Origin: Georgenia muralis | GTDB lineage: Bacteria > Actinomycetota > Actinomycetes > Actinomycetales > Actinomycetaceae | Direction: 5' to 3' | DNA length: 64,000 nucleotides | Assembly (NCBI RefSeq): GCF_003814705.1 | Contig: NZ_RKRA01000001.1 | Location: forward strand, 1,860,001-1,924,000 | Part shown: one piece after another, positions 48,009-57,202 of the stretch | Layout of the letters: each line of letters starts with the position of its first letter | Position numbering within the stretch: the stretch's first letter is position 1 | Program-made: the position numbers and the translations under genes | The notes under the pieces: generated by a model | Database searches by the model: none | What the model was told of the DNA's origin: nothing | What the model saw: the letters and a program-made list of their open reading frames with translations, nothing else

Positions 48009-49656
48009 TCTCGTCCGTGAGGCGGCCGGCGTCGAGGTGCCAGCGCCGGGTGGCGCGCACGTCGGCGAGCATGCGCCGGTCGTGCGTGACCAGCAGCAGG
48101 GTGCCGGCGAAGGACTCGAGCGCCTGCTCGAGCTGGACGATCGCGGGCAGGTCGAGGTGGTTGGTCGGCTCGTCGAGGACGAGGAGGTTGACCCCCCGCG
48201 CCTGGAGCAGCGCGAGCGCGGCGCGGGTGCGCTCGCCGGGGGAGAGGGACCCCGCGGGCCGCAGCGGGTGGTCCCCGCCCAGGCCGAACTTGGCCAGGAG
48301 GGTGCGCACCTCGGCGTCGGGCCAGTCCGGCAGCTCCTCGGCGAAGGTCGCCGCGAGCGTCCGGTCGCCGTCGAGGAGGGCGCGGGCCTGGTCCACCTCG
48401 CCCACCGCGACGCCGGCGCCGAGGCCGGCGCGCCCCTGCGACGGCTCCAGCCGTCCGAGGAGCAGGCCGAGGAGGGTGGACTTGCCCGAGCCGTTGGCCC
48501 CGGTGATGACGATCCGGTCGGCGTAGTCCACCTGCGCGGTGACGGGGCCGAGGGTGAAGGTCCCGCGGCGCACGACGGCGCCGTCGGCGGTGGCGACGAC
48601 CGCTCCCGAGCGGGGGGCGTGCGCGATCGACATGCGCAGCTCCCACTCCTTCCGGGGCTCCTCCACCGTGTCCAGACGCTGGATGGCCCGCTCGGACTGG
48701 CTGACCTTGGCCGCCTGCTTCTCGGTCCGGGCAACAGCGCGGGCCTTGATGTGCTTGTCGGAGTCGCGGGCCTTCCGCCGGGCGTTGCGGACGCCCTTGT
48801 CGACCCAGCCCTTCTGCGTCTGCAGGCGGTCGTTGAGGGAGCCGAGCCGGTCCTCGTACTCGTCGTAGGCCTCGCGGGCCCGGCGACGGGCCAGCTCGCG
48901 CTCCGCGAGGTAGGCGTCGTACCCGCCGTCGTGCACGCGCACCTGCCGCTGGGCCAGGTCCAGCTCGACAACGCCGGTGACGGTGCGCGCGAGGAACTCG
49001 CGGTCGTGGCTCACGACGACGATCGGCACCCTCGCCCCGGTGACGAACCGTTCGAGGCGGTCCAGGCCCGCGAGGTCGAGGTCGTTGGTCGGCTCGTCGA
49101 GGAGGAGCAGGTCGTAGCGCGAGAGGAGCAGGGCGGCGAGGGACGCCCGGGCGGCCTCGCCGCCCGAGAGAGAGGTGGTGGGGGTGTCGAGGTCGACCGT
49201 GAGGCCGACGTCGTCGGCGGCCGCGCCGGCACGCTCGTCCAGGTCGGCCCCGCCGAGGGCGAGCCAGCGTTCGAGGAGGCGGGAGTAGTCGTCGGCGGTC
49301 GCGTGGTCCTCGGGTCGCTCACCGAGGGCCTGGGCGGCGGCGTCCATGTCGGCTGCTGCCGCGGCGACGCCGGTGCGCCGGCGCAGCAGGTCCAGCACCG
49401 ACTCGCCGGGCCGACGCTCCGGCTCCTGGACGAGGTGCCCGACCGTGGCCGTCGGCGGGGCGAGCGTGATCGTGCCGTCGAGGTCCGCGCCGGTGGCGTG
49501 GCCGGCCAGGGCCGCCAGCAGGGTGGACTTGCCGGCGCCGTTCGCTCCGACCAGACCCCAGACGTCACCGGGGGCGATCGTGAAGGTGAGGTCCGCGAAG
49601 AGCCGGCGCGGCCCGCGGGCGGCGCCGAGGCCGGTGACGTGCATGGTGGCGGACAC
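48001..49656 (-). CDS. ABC-F family ATPase
   Basis: Soluble tandem ABC ATPase, 551 aa, no membrane segments. First cassette: GANGAGKST (37-45), LSGGEAARASLAALLL, LLLLDEPTNDLD; second: GANGSGKST (about 385), LSPGERTRAALALL, LLVLDEPTNHLD; the charged linker between them carries the ABC-F coiled coil. ABC-F proteins act on the ribosome (translation factors or antibiotic-protection factors); which of these cannot be told. GTG at 49656 gives the family's usual start SATMHVTGLGA; ATG 49644 is an alternative. Confidence 0.9.
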   Translation of the reverse strand: MSATMHVTGLGAARGPRRLFADLTFTIAPGDVWGLVGANGAGKSTLLAALAGHATGADLDGTITLAPPTATVGHLVQEPERRPGESVLDLLRRRTGVAAAAADMDAAAQALGERPEDHATADDYSRLLERWLALGGADLDERAGAAADDVGLTVDLDTPTTSLSGGEAARASLAALLLSRYDLLLLDEPTNDLDLAGLDRLERFVTGARVPIVVVSHDREFLARTVTGVVELDLAQRQVRVHDGGYDAYLAERELARRRAREAYDEYEDRLGSLNDRLQTQKGWVDKGVRNARRKARDSDKHIKARAVARTEKQAAKVSQSERAIQRLDTVEEPRKEWELRMSIAHAPRSGAVVATADGAVVRRGTFTLGPVTAQVDYADRIVITGANGSGKSTLLGLLLGRLEPSQGRAGLGAGVAVGEVDQARALLDGDRTLAATFAEELPDWPDAEVRTLLAKFGLGGDHPLRPAGSLSPGERTRAALALLQARGVNLLVLDEPTNHLDLPAIVQLEQALESFAGTLLLVTHDRRMLADVRATRRWHLDAGRLTDETV

Positions 49657-50101
49657 ACCGGAAGGGTACGCGGCCGGGCCGGCCGGCCCTGGTGCCGGGC
49701 ACCCGGCCGCGGCGGGATCGGGCACCGAACGACGCCGTACCGGCCCCGCGCCCGGTGGCGCGAATGTGAAACGAAACACACTCCGCCGCGCTCTGGTGGC
49801 ACCGGACAAGGGGGGCTGGCCGGGGGGTTGTCCGTCCGGTGACCGCTGCCTGAACACCGGGTGTCGAGCTGGTGGACGAGCCCGCCACGACCTTCTCCAC
49901 CGGTCGTCCACAGGGTTGTCCCCGGCTCTGTGTGTATGTGCACAAGCCTGTGGGTACTCGTGGTGGATAACTGGCCGCAGACACCCGTCGGGTGCTGCGC
50001 CCACCCCGGACCGACAGGGCGGGCGCAACCCCGACGACGTATCGGTGCACAACCGTTGCGACCCTCGGTGCGGGGCCCTGAGGACGCCCGGCGCGGGAGA
50101 C
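49657..50101. other. 445-bp intergenic region with DnaA-box-like 9-mers
   Basis: No gene seen. Three 9-mers match the DnaA box at 8 of 9 positions within 67 bp: TCGTCCACA (49904-49912), TGTGCACAA (49937-49945, reverse) and GGTGGATAA (49962-49970, reverse); weaker matches occur at 49828 and 49916. The segment is less GC-rich than its surroundings. Confidence 0.5.
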
Positions 50102-51022
50102 TCAGAGCGGCCGCACGGCCCCGGTGAGGTGGATCTTGCCCGAGCGCAGGCTCCAGGCGGTGTACGTGTCGCCCTGGGCCGCGAACGCCACGGTGGCGGG
50201 CAGGAGCACGGGCTTGCCGAACGTCGCGGTCCACTCGAAGCGGTCCCCGCGTCCGGGCACGCCCGCCAGTGCCCGGGCCGCGGTGTACATGCCGTGGGCG
50301 ATCGGCCGGGGGAAGCCGAAGAGCCGGGCGCCCAGGCGGCAGACGTGGATAGGGTTGCGGTCCCCGGAGACCTCGGCGTACCGCCTGCCGACGTCCGGCC
50401 CGAGACGCCACAGCGCCGTCGGGACGGCGGGGGGTCCCCCCCGCTCGTCCTGGGGCAGCGCTGGGGCGAGCGGCAGCCCCGCCGGGACGCGTCCGGTGGC
50501 GAGGTACGTCGAGACGCCGCGCCACACGACCGTGTCGGCAGGCCCGGTGCTGGCCTCGACCACGAGGTCGACCTGGGCGCCCTTGCGGTGCTCACGCGCG
50601 TCCTGGGCCCACGCCCGCACGGTCAGGCGTGTCCCGAGGTCGAGCGGGGCGAGCTGCTCGACGGTGTTGGCGAGGTGGATGAGGCCGAGGACCTGCAGCG
50701 GGAAGTCCTCCCGGACCATGACCGCCATCGCGAGCGGGAAGGCCAGCACGTGCACGTACCCGGCGGGGAGCCGGTCCGTGCCGGGCTCGCCCAGCAGGTG
50801 CTGGTACTCCGCCAGCGTGGCGACGTCCGGCCGGACGTCGTCGACCCGCAGCACGACGGGCGGCAGCCCGCCACGGGATGTGAGGTTCCGGGCCATCACC
50901 AGCGTGCGCGTGCGTCCCACGGCCTGGGCGTAGAGCCGGCTCAGGCGCGGCATCGTGGGGAGCACCTCCTCCCGGTAGGTCGCCGGACGCCGGGACGCCG
51001 CGCGCCCCCCGTCGCCGGTCAC
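50102..51022 (-). CDS. MaoC-like hydratase (HtdX type)
   Basis: Hot-dog-fold (R)-specific enoyl hydratase/3-hydroxyacyl dehydratase, 306 aa, double hot-dog. The hydratase-2 motif is YAEVSGDRNPIH followed by LFGFPRPIAHGMYTAAR; catalytic Asp and His in SGDRNPIH. GTG start overlaps the FabG4-like stop by 4 bp. In mycobacteria HtdX is likewise encoded next to fabG4. Likely hydrates/dehydrates acyl-CoA or acyl-ACP chains with the reductase next door. Confidence 0.87.
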   Translation of the reverse strand: MTGDGGRAASRRPATYREEVLPTMPRLSRLYAQAVGRTRTLVMARNLTSRGGLPPVVLRVDDVRPDVATLAEYQHLLGEPGTDRLPAGYVHVLAFPLAMAVMVREDFPLQVLGLIHLANTVEQLAPLDLGTRLTVRAWAQDAREHRKGAQVDLVVEASTGPADTVVWRGVSTYLATGRVPAGLPLAPALPQDERGGPPAVPTALWRLGPDVGRRYAEVSGDRNPIHVCRLGARLFGFPRPIAHGMYTAARALAGVPGRGDRFEWTATFGKPVLLPATVAFAAQGDTYTAWSLRSGKIHLTGAVRPL

Positions 51023-52410
51023 TGGCCGGTCTGCAGCTGCCCGCACACGCGGAGCACCTGCCCGTCGATCCCGCCCGCCTGCGGGGAGGCGAGGAAGGCG
51101 ATCGCCTCGGCGACGTCGACCGGCCGCCCGCCCTGCTGGAGGGAGCTCGCCCACCGCATGACCTGGCGAGGGACCGGCGGCACGCTGGCGGTCATCTCCG
51201 TCTCGATGAAGCCCGGCGCCACCGCGTTGACCGTCCCGCCGGCGTCCGTCAGGGAGCCCGCCAGGGCCCGGGTCATGCCGATGAGACCGGCCTTGGCGTT
51301 GGCGTAGTTGGTCTGGCCGCGGTTGCCGGCGATGCCGGAGGTGGAGGCCAGGGAGATGACTCGCGGCGCCGTCGATGCCGAGCCGAGCACCCCGGGCCGG
51401 GCGAAGGTCTCGTTCATCCGCAGCGGGGCGGTGACGTTGACGGCGGTGAGGTCGTCGAACTTCTCGGCCGACATGTTCGCGAGAAGCTTGTCGCGCAGGA
51501 TGCCGGCGTTGTGGACGACGACGTCGAGGTGCCCGTAGCGCGAGCGCGCGACGTCGAGGATGCGCGCGGCGGCGTCCTCGGCCGTGATGTCGAGCTGGAG
51601 GGCGACGCCGTGCACCTCGTTCATCACCGATGTGAGCGACTCCCCGGCGGCGGGGACGTCCACGCCCAGCACGTGGGCGCCGTCGCGCGCGAGGACACGC
51701 ACCACCTCCGCGCCGATCCCGCGGGCGGCTCCGGTGACGACGGCGGCCACCCCGGTGAGGGGGCGGGCCCAGTCCGCCGGCTCCGAGCCGGCGCCCGAGA
51801 CCACCGCGAGGAGCTGGCCGTCGACGAACGCGGAGCGGGCCGAGAGGAAGAACCGCAGCGCCCCGCGGACGGACGGCGCGCGGACGTCGACGTCGTCGGC
51901 CAGGACGACGCCGTTCGCCGTCGCCCCGTTCCGCAGCTCCTTGGCGACCGAGCGGACGAAGCCGTCCACGCCCGCCCGCGCGGCCGCGACCGCCGGGGCG
52001 AGGTTCGTCGTCGCGTCCGGGCCCGGGGCCCGGCGGGAGAGGGAGACGACCCGGGCGCCCGGCGCCAGCGAGCGCAGCACGGAACCGAGCTGCATGGCGG
52101 GCGCGGACAGGGCGGCGGGGTGGGGCAGCTCGGTGAGGACCAGGACGACGGCGCCCCAGCGGGCGTGGTCGGGCAGCCGTGCGTCGCGGTGGACGTCGAG
52201 GTCCCAGGCGAGCAGGCCCTCGGCGACCGTGTCGGCGTCGGCGGTGGAGGCGTCGTCGGACAGGACGAGCACCGGCCCGGGGGTCAGCGGCCGGTCGACT
52301 GACGTCGGGTCGGTTCGCCGCAGCCGCGCGGGCCGGGGGAGGCCGAGCTTCTTGGCGAGCTGCTGGGCGGGGCCGGGTGCGCCGACGAGCTTGGCGTAGG
52401 TGTCGCTCAC
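51019..52410 (-). CDS. fabG4: High-molecular-weight 3-oxoacyl reductase (FabG4 type)
   Basis: Two-domain SDR, 463 aa, about twice a normal FabG. Residues 1-200 form a divergent flavodoxin-like N-domain; the C-terminal ketoreductase has TGAARGIGAEV (about 224), HNAGILRDKLLANM, Ser in LASTSGIAGNRGQ and YANAK. It reduces 3-oxoacyl-CoA/ACP with NADH in characterised FabG4 proteins. Linked by 4-bp overlaps to the thiolase upstream and MaoC gene downstream. Confidence 0.9.
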   Translation of the reverse strand: MSDTYAKLVGAPGPAQQLAKKLGLPRPARLRRTDPTSVDRPLTPGPVLVLSDDASTADADTVAEGLLAWDLDVHRDARLPDHARWGAVVLVLTELPHPAALSAPAMQLGSVLRSLAPGARVVSLSRRAPGPDATTNLAPAVAAARAGVDGFVRSVAKELRNGATANGVVLADDVDVRAPSVRGALRFFLSARSAFVDGQLLAVVSGAGSEPADWARPLTGVAAVVTGAARGIGAEVVRVLARDGAHVLGVDVPAAGESLTSVMNEVHGVALQLDITAEDAAARILDVARSRYGHLDVVVHNAGILRDKLLANMSAEKFDDLTAVNVTAPLRMNETFARPGVLGSASTAPRVISLASTSGIAGNRGQTNYANAKAGLIGMTRALAGSLTDAGGTVNAVAPGFIETEMTASVPPVPRQVMRWASSLQQGGRPVDVAEAIAFLASPQAGGIDGQVLRVCGQLQTGQ

Positions 52411-53750
52411 GCTGCCTCCAGGATCATGGTGACGACCTGGCCGCCGGCCGCGCAGACCGAGATGAGTCCGCGGGCGGGGGAGCCGGGGCGGACCTCGGAC
52501 TCGTCACGCTCGTGCAGGAGCTTGGCGAGCGTGCCCACGATCCGGCCGCCCGTGGCGGCGAAGGGGTGGCCGGCCGCGAGGGAGGAGCCGGTGACGTTGA
52601 GGCGGGAGCGGTCGATCGTGCCCACCGCACCGTCACGGCCGAGCCGGGTGCGGCCGAAGTCCTCGTCCTCGAGCGCGGCCACGGTGGCCAGGACGGTGGC
52701 GGCGAAGGCCTCGTGGATCTCGACGTAGTCGAAGTCCTCCAGGCGCATGCCGGTGCGGTCGAGCAGGGCGGGGATGGCGTAGGCGCCGCCCATGAGCAGG
52801 CCCTCCTCGCCGGCGACGAAGTCCACGGCCGCGGCCTGGGCGTCGACCACGTGGGCCAGGACCGGCAGGCCGCGCTGGGTCGCCCACTCGTCCGAGGAGA
52901 GCAGGACGACCGACGCGCCGTCGGACAGCGGGGTGGAGTTGCCGGCGGTCATGGTCGCCGCCGGACCCTCGGGCGTGGCGGTCCGGGCGCCGAAGACGGG
53001 CTTGAGCTTGGCGAGCTTCTCCATCGAGGTGTCCGCGCGCAGCGACTCGTCGCGCGTGAGCCGGCGGTAGGGCGTCATGAGGTCGTCGAAGAACCCGCGC
53101 TCGTACGCGGCGGCGAGGTTGGTGTGCGAGGCCAGCGCCAGGGCGTCCTGGGCCTCGCGGGTGATGCCCCAGCGGGCGGTCGTGAGGGCCTGGTGCTCGC
53201 CCATGCTCAGTCCGGTGCGCGGCTCGGCGACGTCGGGTGCGACGGGGGCGAGGTCGCGCGGCCGGATCGCCGCGAAGGCCTTGAGCCGGTCCGGGAGGGT
53301 CTTGGCGCGGCTGGCCCTGAGCAGTGCCTTGCGCAGGCGCTCGGAGACGACCACCGGTGCGTCGGAGGCGGAGTCGACACCGCCGCCCACGCCCACCTGG
53401 GCCTGGCCGAGGGCGATCTTGTTGGCGACGCCGACGATCGCCTCCAGGCCCGTGCCGCACGCGCGCTGGACGTCGTAGGCGGGGGTGTGGTGGTCCAGGG
53501 ACGAGCCGAGGACCGTCTCGCGGGTGAGGTTGAAGTCGCGGGAGTGCTTGACGACGGCGCCCGCGGCGACCTCGTCCAGCCGCTCGCCGGCCAGACCGAA
53601 GCGGGCCACGAGCCCCTCGAGGGCTGCGGTGAGCATGTCCTTGTTGGACGCGCCGGCATAGGCGCTGCCGGCCTTGCCGAACGGGATGCGGTTCGCCCCC
53701 ACGATCGCCGCGCGCTTCGCGGGGGTCTGCGGGGTGGGTGCTGAGGTCAC
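52407..53750 (-). CDS. Acetyl-CoA acetyltransferase (FadA2/FadI-type thiolase)
   Basis: Thiolase, 447 aa. Nucleophilic Cys in VQRACGTGLEA, the insertion-bearing middle region of trifunctional-beta-like thiolases, His in GSSLAAGHPFAATG and second Cys in LISVCAAGGQV. GTG start. First gene of a three-gene unit with the FabG4-like and MaoC genes, matching the mycobacterial fadA2-fabG4-htdX neighbourhood. Probably cleaves 3-oxoacyl-CoA. Confidence 0.92.
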   Translation of the reverse strand: MTSAPTPQTPAKRAAIVGANRIPFGKAGSAYAGASNKDMLTAALEGLVARFGLAGERLDEVAAGAVVKHSRDFNLTRETVLGSSLDHHTPAYDVQRACGTGLEAIVGVANKIALGQAQVGVGGGVDSASDAPVVVSERLRKALLRASRAKTLPDRLKAFAAIRPRDLAPVAPDVAEPRTGLSMGEHQALTTARWGITREAQDALALASHTNLAAAYERGFFDDLMTPYRRLTRDESLRADTSMEKLAKLKPVFGARTATPEGPAATMTAGNSTPLSDGASVVLLSSDEWATQRGLPVLAHVVDAQAAAVDFVAGEEGLLMGGAYAIPALLDRTGMRLEDFDYVEIHEAFAATVLATVAALEDEDFGRTRLGRDGAVGTIDRSRLNVTGSSLAAGHPFAATGGRIVGTLAKLLHERDESEVRPGSPARGLISVCAAGGQVVTMILEAA

Positions 53751-53879
53751 GTCGTCGTCCTCTTCCTGCCGGTGCGGTTTGCCTGCCGGGCGGGCCCGGC
53801 GGTCGCTGCGGTGCGGTCGTGGTGGGTCGGGACCTAGGTCCGTCGCCCGCCGTCGACCATTGCAGTACTCACAGTACCT

Positions 53880-53894
53880 GATACTGTCAGTATC
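53880..53894. promoter_or_regulatory. Perfect 15-bp palindrome abutting the tetR start
   Basis: GATACTGTCAGTATC is perfectly symmetric around the central T and ends one base before the GTG start of the TetR gene. Further CAGTAC half-sites lie at 53863 and 53872. A likely autoregulatory operator that also reaches the divergent thiolase promoter. Confidence 0.75.
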
Positions 53895-54827
53895 GTGATG
53901 CCTGTCACGGACCGCACCCCCACGCCCGGCGAGAGCTCCGCGTTCGCCGGGGGTTCCACCGGGGACGCCGGTGACTCCGCGCGTGCCGGCTCCGCCCGCG
54001 CCCACGGCCGCCCGACGCCTGACGGGCGCTCCACGCGCTGGGCCGGGCACCGCACCTCGCGGCGTGAGGAGCTCGTCCGGGCGGCGCGGCGGGCCGTGCA
54101 GCACGGCGGTCCGGACCTGTCGATGGACGAGCTGGCGGCGGCGATCGGCACCTCCAAGTCGATCCTCTACCGCTACTTCACCGACAAGACCGGCCTGCAG
54201 ACCGCTGTCGGCGAGGAGGTGCTCGGCCGGATGCGCATCGCCCTCGAGGAGGCGGCGGCAACGGCCGGGGGTCCGCGCGAGCGGATCTCGGCGATGGTTG
54301 CCGTCTACCTGGAGATGGTCGACCGCGCGCCTCACGTCTACACGTTCGTCACCCGCACCGAGGCCGCGTCCACCGCCGGGGCGCTGCGAGGGTTCGTCGC
54401 CGAGGTCGCGGACCTCGTCGTCGACTCGCTCCTGCCCGCCCTGCGCGGCGAGGAGCCGGGTGACGGTCCCGACGACGAGACCCTCGCCGTCGCCCACGTG
54501 TGGGCGGCCGGGGTCGTCGGGCTGGTGCGCGGCGCCGCCGAGCGCTGGATCGCCTCGCGGATCGACCGCCCCGGCGAGAGCGGGTCGGCGGTCGGCACGA
54601 CGGAGGTCGCGGCCCCCTCGGCGTCGGCAACCTCCTCGGGCGCGCCGACCTCGGGAGCTGTGCCGTCGGCGGGAGCGGCGTCGTCGTCGGCTGGTGCCGC
54701 GTCGACGCCGTCGGGTGCGGAGGGCGTCCTCGCCGAGATGAGCCGCGAGGAGATGACCGCCCACCTGGCCAACTGGCTGTGGGACGGAGCGGTCGGAGTG
54801 ACACGTCGCGCGCGACGGCGACCCTGA
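53895..54827 (+). CDS. TetR family transcriptional regulator
   Basis: TetR regulator, 310 aa, unusually long because of two tails: a 50-residue disordered N-terminus (GESSAFAGGSTGDAGDS) and an Ala/Ser/Gly-rich insert at about 230-280. HTH: RREELVRAARRAVQHGG, LSMDELAAAIGTSKSILYRY, FTDKTGL. Start GTG 53895 or ATG 53898; the operator touches the start and no ribosome site is seen, so the mRNA may be leaderless. Divergent from the thiolase operon, upstream of the acyl-CoA dehydrogenase; it probably represses both. Confidence 0.88.
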   Translation: MMPVTDRTPTPGESSAFAGGSTGDAGDSARAGSARAHGRPTPDGRSTRWAGHRTSRREELVRAARRAVQHGGPDLSMDELAAAIGTSKSILYRYFTDKTGLQTAVGEEVLGRMRIALEEAAATAGGPRERISAMVAVYLEMVDRAPHVYTFVTRTEAASTAGALRGFVAEVADLVVDSLLPALRGEEPGDGPDDETLAVAHVWAAGVVGLVRGAAERWIASRIDRPGESGSAVGTTEVAAPSASATSSGAPTSGAVPSAGAASSSAGAASTPSGAEGVLAEMSREEMTAHLANWLWDGAVGVTRRARRRP

Positions 54828-54886
54828 GACGGCGCGCTCCCAGAAGCGGGACCCGGACCACCGGGCCTGACCTTCGTCCACGAACC

Positions 54887-54981
54887 GACCGGCACCACGA
54901 GACGTGGACCGGCACCACCAAGACCCGACCGGCACCACCGAAGACCCGACCGGCACCACCGAAGACCCGACCAGCAACGAC
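54887..54981 (+). repeat. 20/21-bp tandem repeats ahead of the acyl-CoA dehydrogenase
   Basis: Four units beginning GACCGGCACCACC (54887, 54907, 54927, 54948) and a decayed fifth, in the 170-bp leader between the TetR stop and the next start. The last two full units are identical. Confidence 0.9.
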
Positions 54982-54997
54982 GCGAACCGGAGAACCG

Positions 54998-57199
54998 ATG
55001 AGCACCACGATCCCCACCAGCCAGAGCCCGGCGAGCAGGGCCGAGACCCTGCCCGCGAGCCCGGACGGCGGCGTCACCGCCGCCCCCCTCGAGCAGCTGC
55101 CCTCGGCCGCGACCCCGCCCAGCCCGGGCGTGACCCCGGTCGAGACCGGTGAGCGGATCGATGTCGCCGCGCTGGGGAAGATCCTCGACGGGCGCTGGTG
55201 GCAGCTGCGACGCGCCGCCCGTGACCTCGCCCTCGACCCCGATCTCCAGAAGATCGAGAGCCTGACCATGGAGGAGCACCGCGAGCGCGTCCTGGTGCAG
55301 TCCCGGCGGCTGGCGGCGATGGGCCTCGTCCACCGTGCCTACCCGCCGGAGGTCGGCGGCAAGGGTGACCCCGGCGGGAATCTCGCCGGCTTCGAGGAGC
55401 TGGCCGTCCTCGACCCGTCGCTGCAGATCAAGGCCGGCGTCCAGTGGGGCCTGTTCGGCTCCGCCGTCCTCCACCTGGGCAACGAGGAGCACCACCGCCG
55501 GTGGCTTCCCGGCATCCTCGACCTCAGCGTCCCGGGCTGCTTCGCCATGACCGAGATCGGCCACGGGTCCGACGTCGCGTCCATCGCGACGACCGCGACC
55601 TACGACGAGTCGACGGCGGAGTTCGTCATCCACACCCCGATCACCGCCGCACGCAAGGAGTACATCGGCAACGCCGCGCTCCACGGGGTGGCGGCGGTCG
55701 TCTTCGCCCAGCTGGTCACCAAGGGCGTGAACCACGGGGTCCACGCCTTCTACGTGCCGATCCGGGAGGAGCGGGCCGACGGCGAGATGCACTTCGTCGA
55801 CGGGGTCGAGGGCTCCGACGACGGGCTCAAGGGCGGGCTCCGCGGGGTGGACAACGGTCAGCTGTGGTTCGACCACCTGCGAGTGCCCCGCACGAACCTT
55901 CTCAACCGGTACGGGGACGTCGCGCCGGACGGCACGTACTCCTCGCCGATCTCCAGCCCGGGACGGCGGTTCTTCACCATGCTCGGCACGCTCGTCCAGG
56001 GTCGGGTCTCCCTGTCCGGCGCAGCGGTGAGCGTGTCGAAGATGGCGCTCGCGATCGCCGTCGCCTACGGCACCCAGCGGCGTCAGTTCACCGGTGCGGA
56101 CGAGCACAGCGAGGTCGTGCTCATGGACTACCAGCAGCACCAGCGCCGGCTGCTGCCTCTCCTGGCCCGGACGTACGCGGCGACCTTCGCGCAGAACGAG
56201 CTGCTCGACCGGTTCGACGAGGTCTTCTCCGGCAGGCACGACTCCGACGAGCACCGCCAGGACCTCGAGACCCTCGCGGCCGCGGCGAAGCCGATGACCA
56301 CATGGCTCGCGCTCGACGCGCTCCAGGAGGCGCGGGAGGCCTGCGGCGGCGCCGGCTACATGGCGGAGAACCGTCTGGTCGGCCTCCGGCAGGACATGGA
56401 TGTCTACGTCACGTTCGAGGGTGACAACAACGTCCTCCTCCAGCTCGTCGGCAAGCGTCTCCTCACCGACTACGGCCGGGAGATGGCGAAGGTCGACATC
56501 GCCGGCGCCGTTCGTTACGTCGCTGCGCGGGCAGCGGACATGACGCTGCACCGCACGCCGCTGCGCCGGGCCGCCCAGTCCGTCCTCGACACCGGTTCCC
56601 GGGCCCGCTCGGCCGGCCACCTGCGCGCCGCGGAGACGCAGCGCGAGCTGCTGGAGGACCGCGTGGAGTCGATGATCGCCGAGATCGCGACGGCGCTGCG
56701 GCCTGCGCGGCACGCCTCGCCGGTCGAGGCGGCCGCCCTGTTCAACGCCCACCAGCACGAGCTCATCGAGGCGGCGCGGTCGCACGCCGAGCTGCTGCAG
56801 TGGGAGGCCTTCACCGCCGCGCTGCCCACGGTGCGGGACCCTCGGACCCGGGAGGTCCTCACCACGCTCCGCGACCTCTACGGCCTCACGCTGATCGAGA
56901 AGAACCTCGCCTGGTACCTCATGAACGGGCGGATCTCGGGCCAGCGCGCGAAGACGGTGACGAGCTATGTCGACAGGCTGCTCATGCGGCTGCGCCCGCA
57001 CGTGAACGACCTGGTCGCCGCTTTCGGGTACAGCCCCGGTCACCTGCGCGCCACGATCGCCACCGATGTGGAGGCGGAGCGCCAGCGGGAGGCACGGGAG
57101 TACTTCCGCCACCAGCGTGCTGTCGGGCGCGAGCCCATCAACGAGAAGGAGCTCCACGCCAGCCAGCAGCGCTCGGGTCTGGCCGAGCCCGGAGCCTGA
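54998..57199 (+). CDS. Acyl-CoA dehydrogenase/oxidase family protein
   Basis: Flavoenzyme of 733 aa, closer in size to acyl-CoA oxidases than to standard 380-aa dehydrogenases. FAMTEIGHGSDVASIATTATYD is the FAD/substrate loop, followed by VQGRVSLSGAAVSVSKMALAIA, ACGGAGYMAENRLVGLRQDMDVYVTFEGDN-type C-terminal features (split here by eye) and an extra C-terminal helical domain. It catalyses the first alpha-beta oxidation of acyl-CoA. ATG at 54998 has GGAGA. Placed beyond the tetR gene opposite the thiolase operon, as FadE5 is near FadA2/FabG4 in mycobacteria. Confidence 0.9.
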   Translation: MSTTIPTSQSPASRAETLPASPDGGVTAAPLEQLPSAATPPSPGVTPVETGERIDVAALGKILDGRWWQLRRAARDLALDPDLQKIESLTMEEHRERVLVQSRRLAAMGLVHRAYPPEVGGKGDPGGNLAGFEELAVLDPSLQIKAGVQWGLFGSAVLHLGNEEHHRRWLPGILDLSVPGCFAMTEIGHGSDVASIATTATYDESTAEFVIHTPITAARKEYIGNAALHGVAAVVFAQLVTKGVNHGVHAFYVPIREERADGEMHFVDGVEGSDDGLKGGLRGVDNGQLWFDHLRVPRTNLLNRYGDVAPDGTYSSPISSPGRRFFTMLGTLVQGRVSLSGAAVSVSKMALAIAVAYGTQRRQFTGADEHSEVVLMDYQQHQRRLLPLLARTYAATFAQNELLDRFDEVFSGRHDSDEHRQDLETLAAAAKPMTTWLALDALQEAREACGGAGYMAENRLVGLRQDMDVYVTFEGDNNVLLQLVGKRLLTDYGREMAKVDIAGAVRYVAARAADMTLHRTPLRRAAQSVLDTGSRARSAGHLRAAETQRELLEDRVESMIAEIATALRPARHASPVEAAALFNAHQHELIEAARSHAELLQWEAFTAALPTVRDPRTREVLTTLRDLYGLTLIEKNLAWYLMNGRISGQRAKTVTSYVDRLLMRLRPHVNDLVAAFGYSPGHLRATIATDVEAERQREAREYFRHQRAVGREPINEKELHASQQRSGLAEPGA

Positions 57200-57202
57200 C
57201 GC

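Noticed and set aside
47876-48646. N-terminal extension of the IS1182 transposase into the ABC-F gene
   Set aside because: The frame is open by chance across the right end of the element; the transposase must start inside it, at ATG 47875.
49828-49970. Chromosomal origin oriC
   Set aside because: Too few boxes and no dnaA, dnaN, gyrB or parAB nearby; kept only as a DnaA-box-like cluster.
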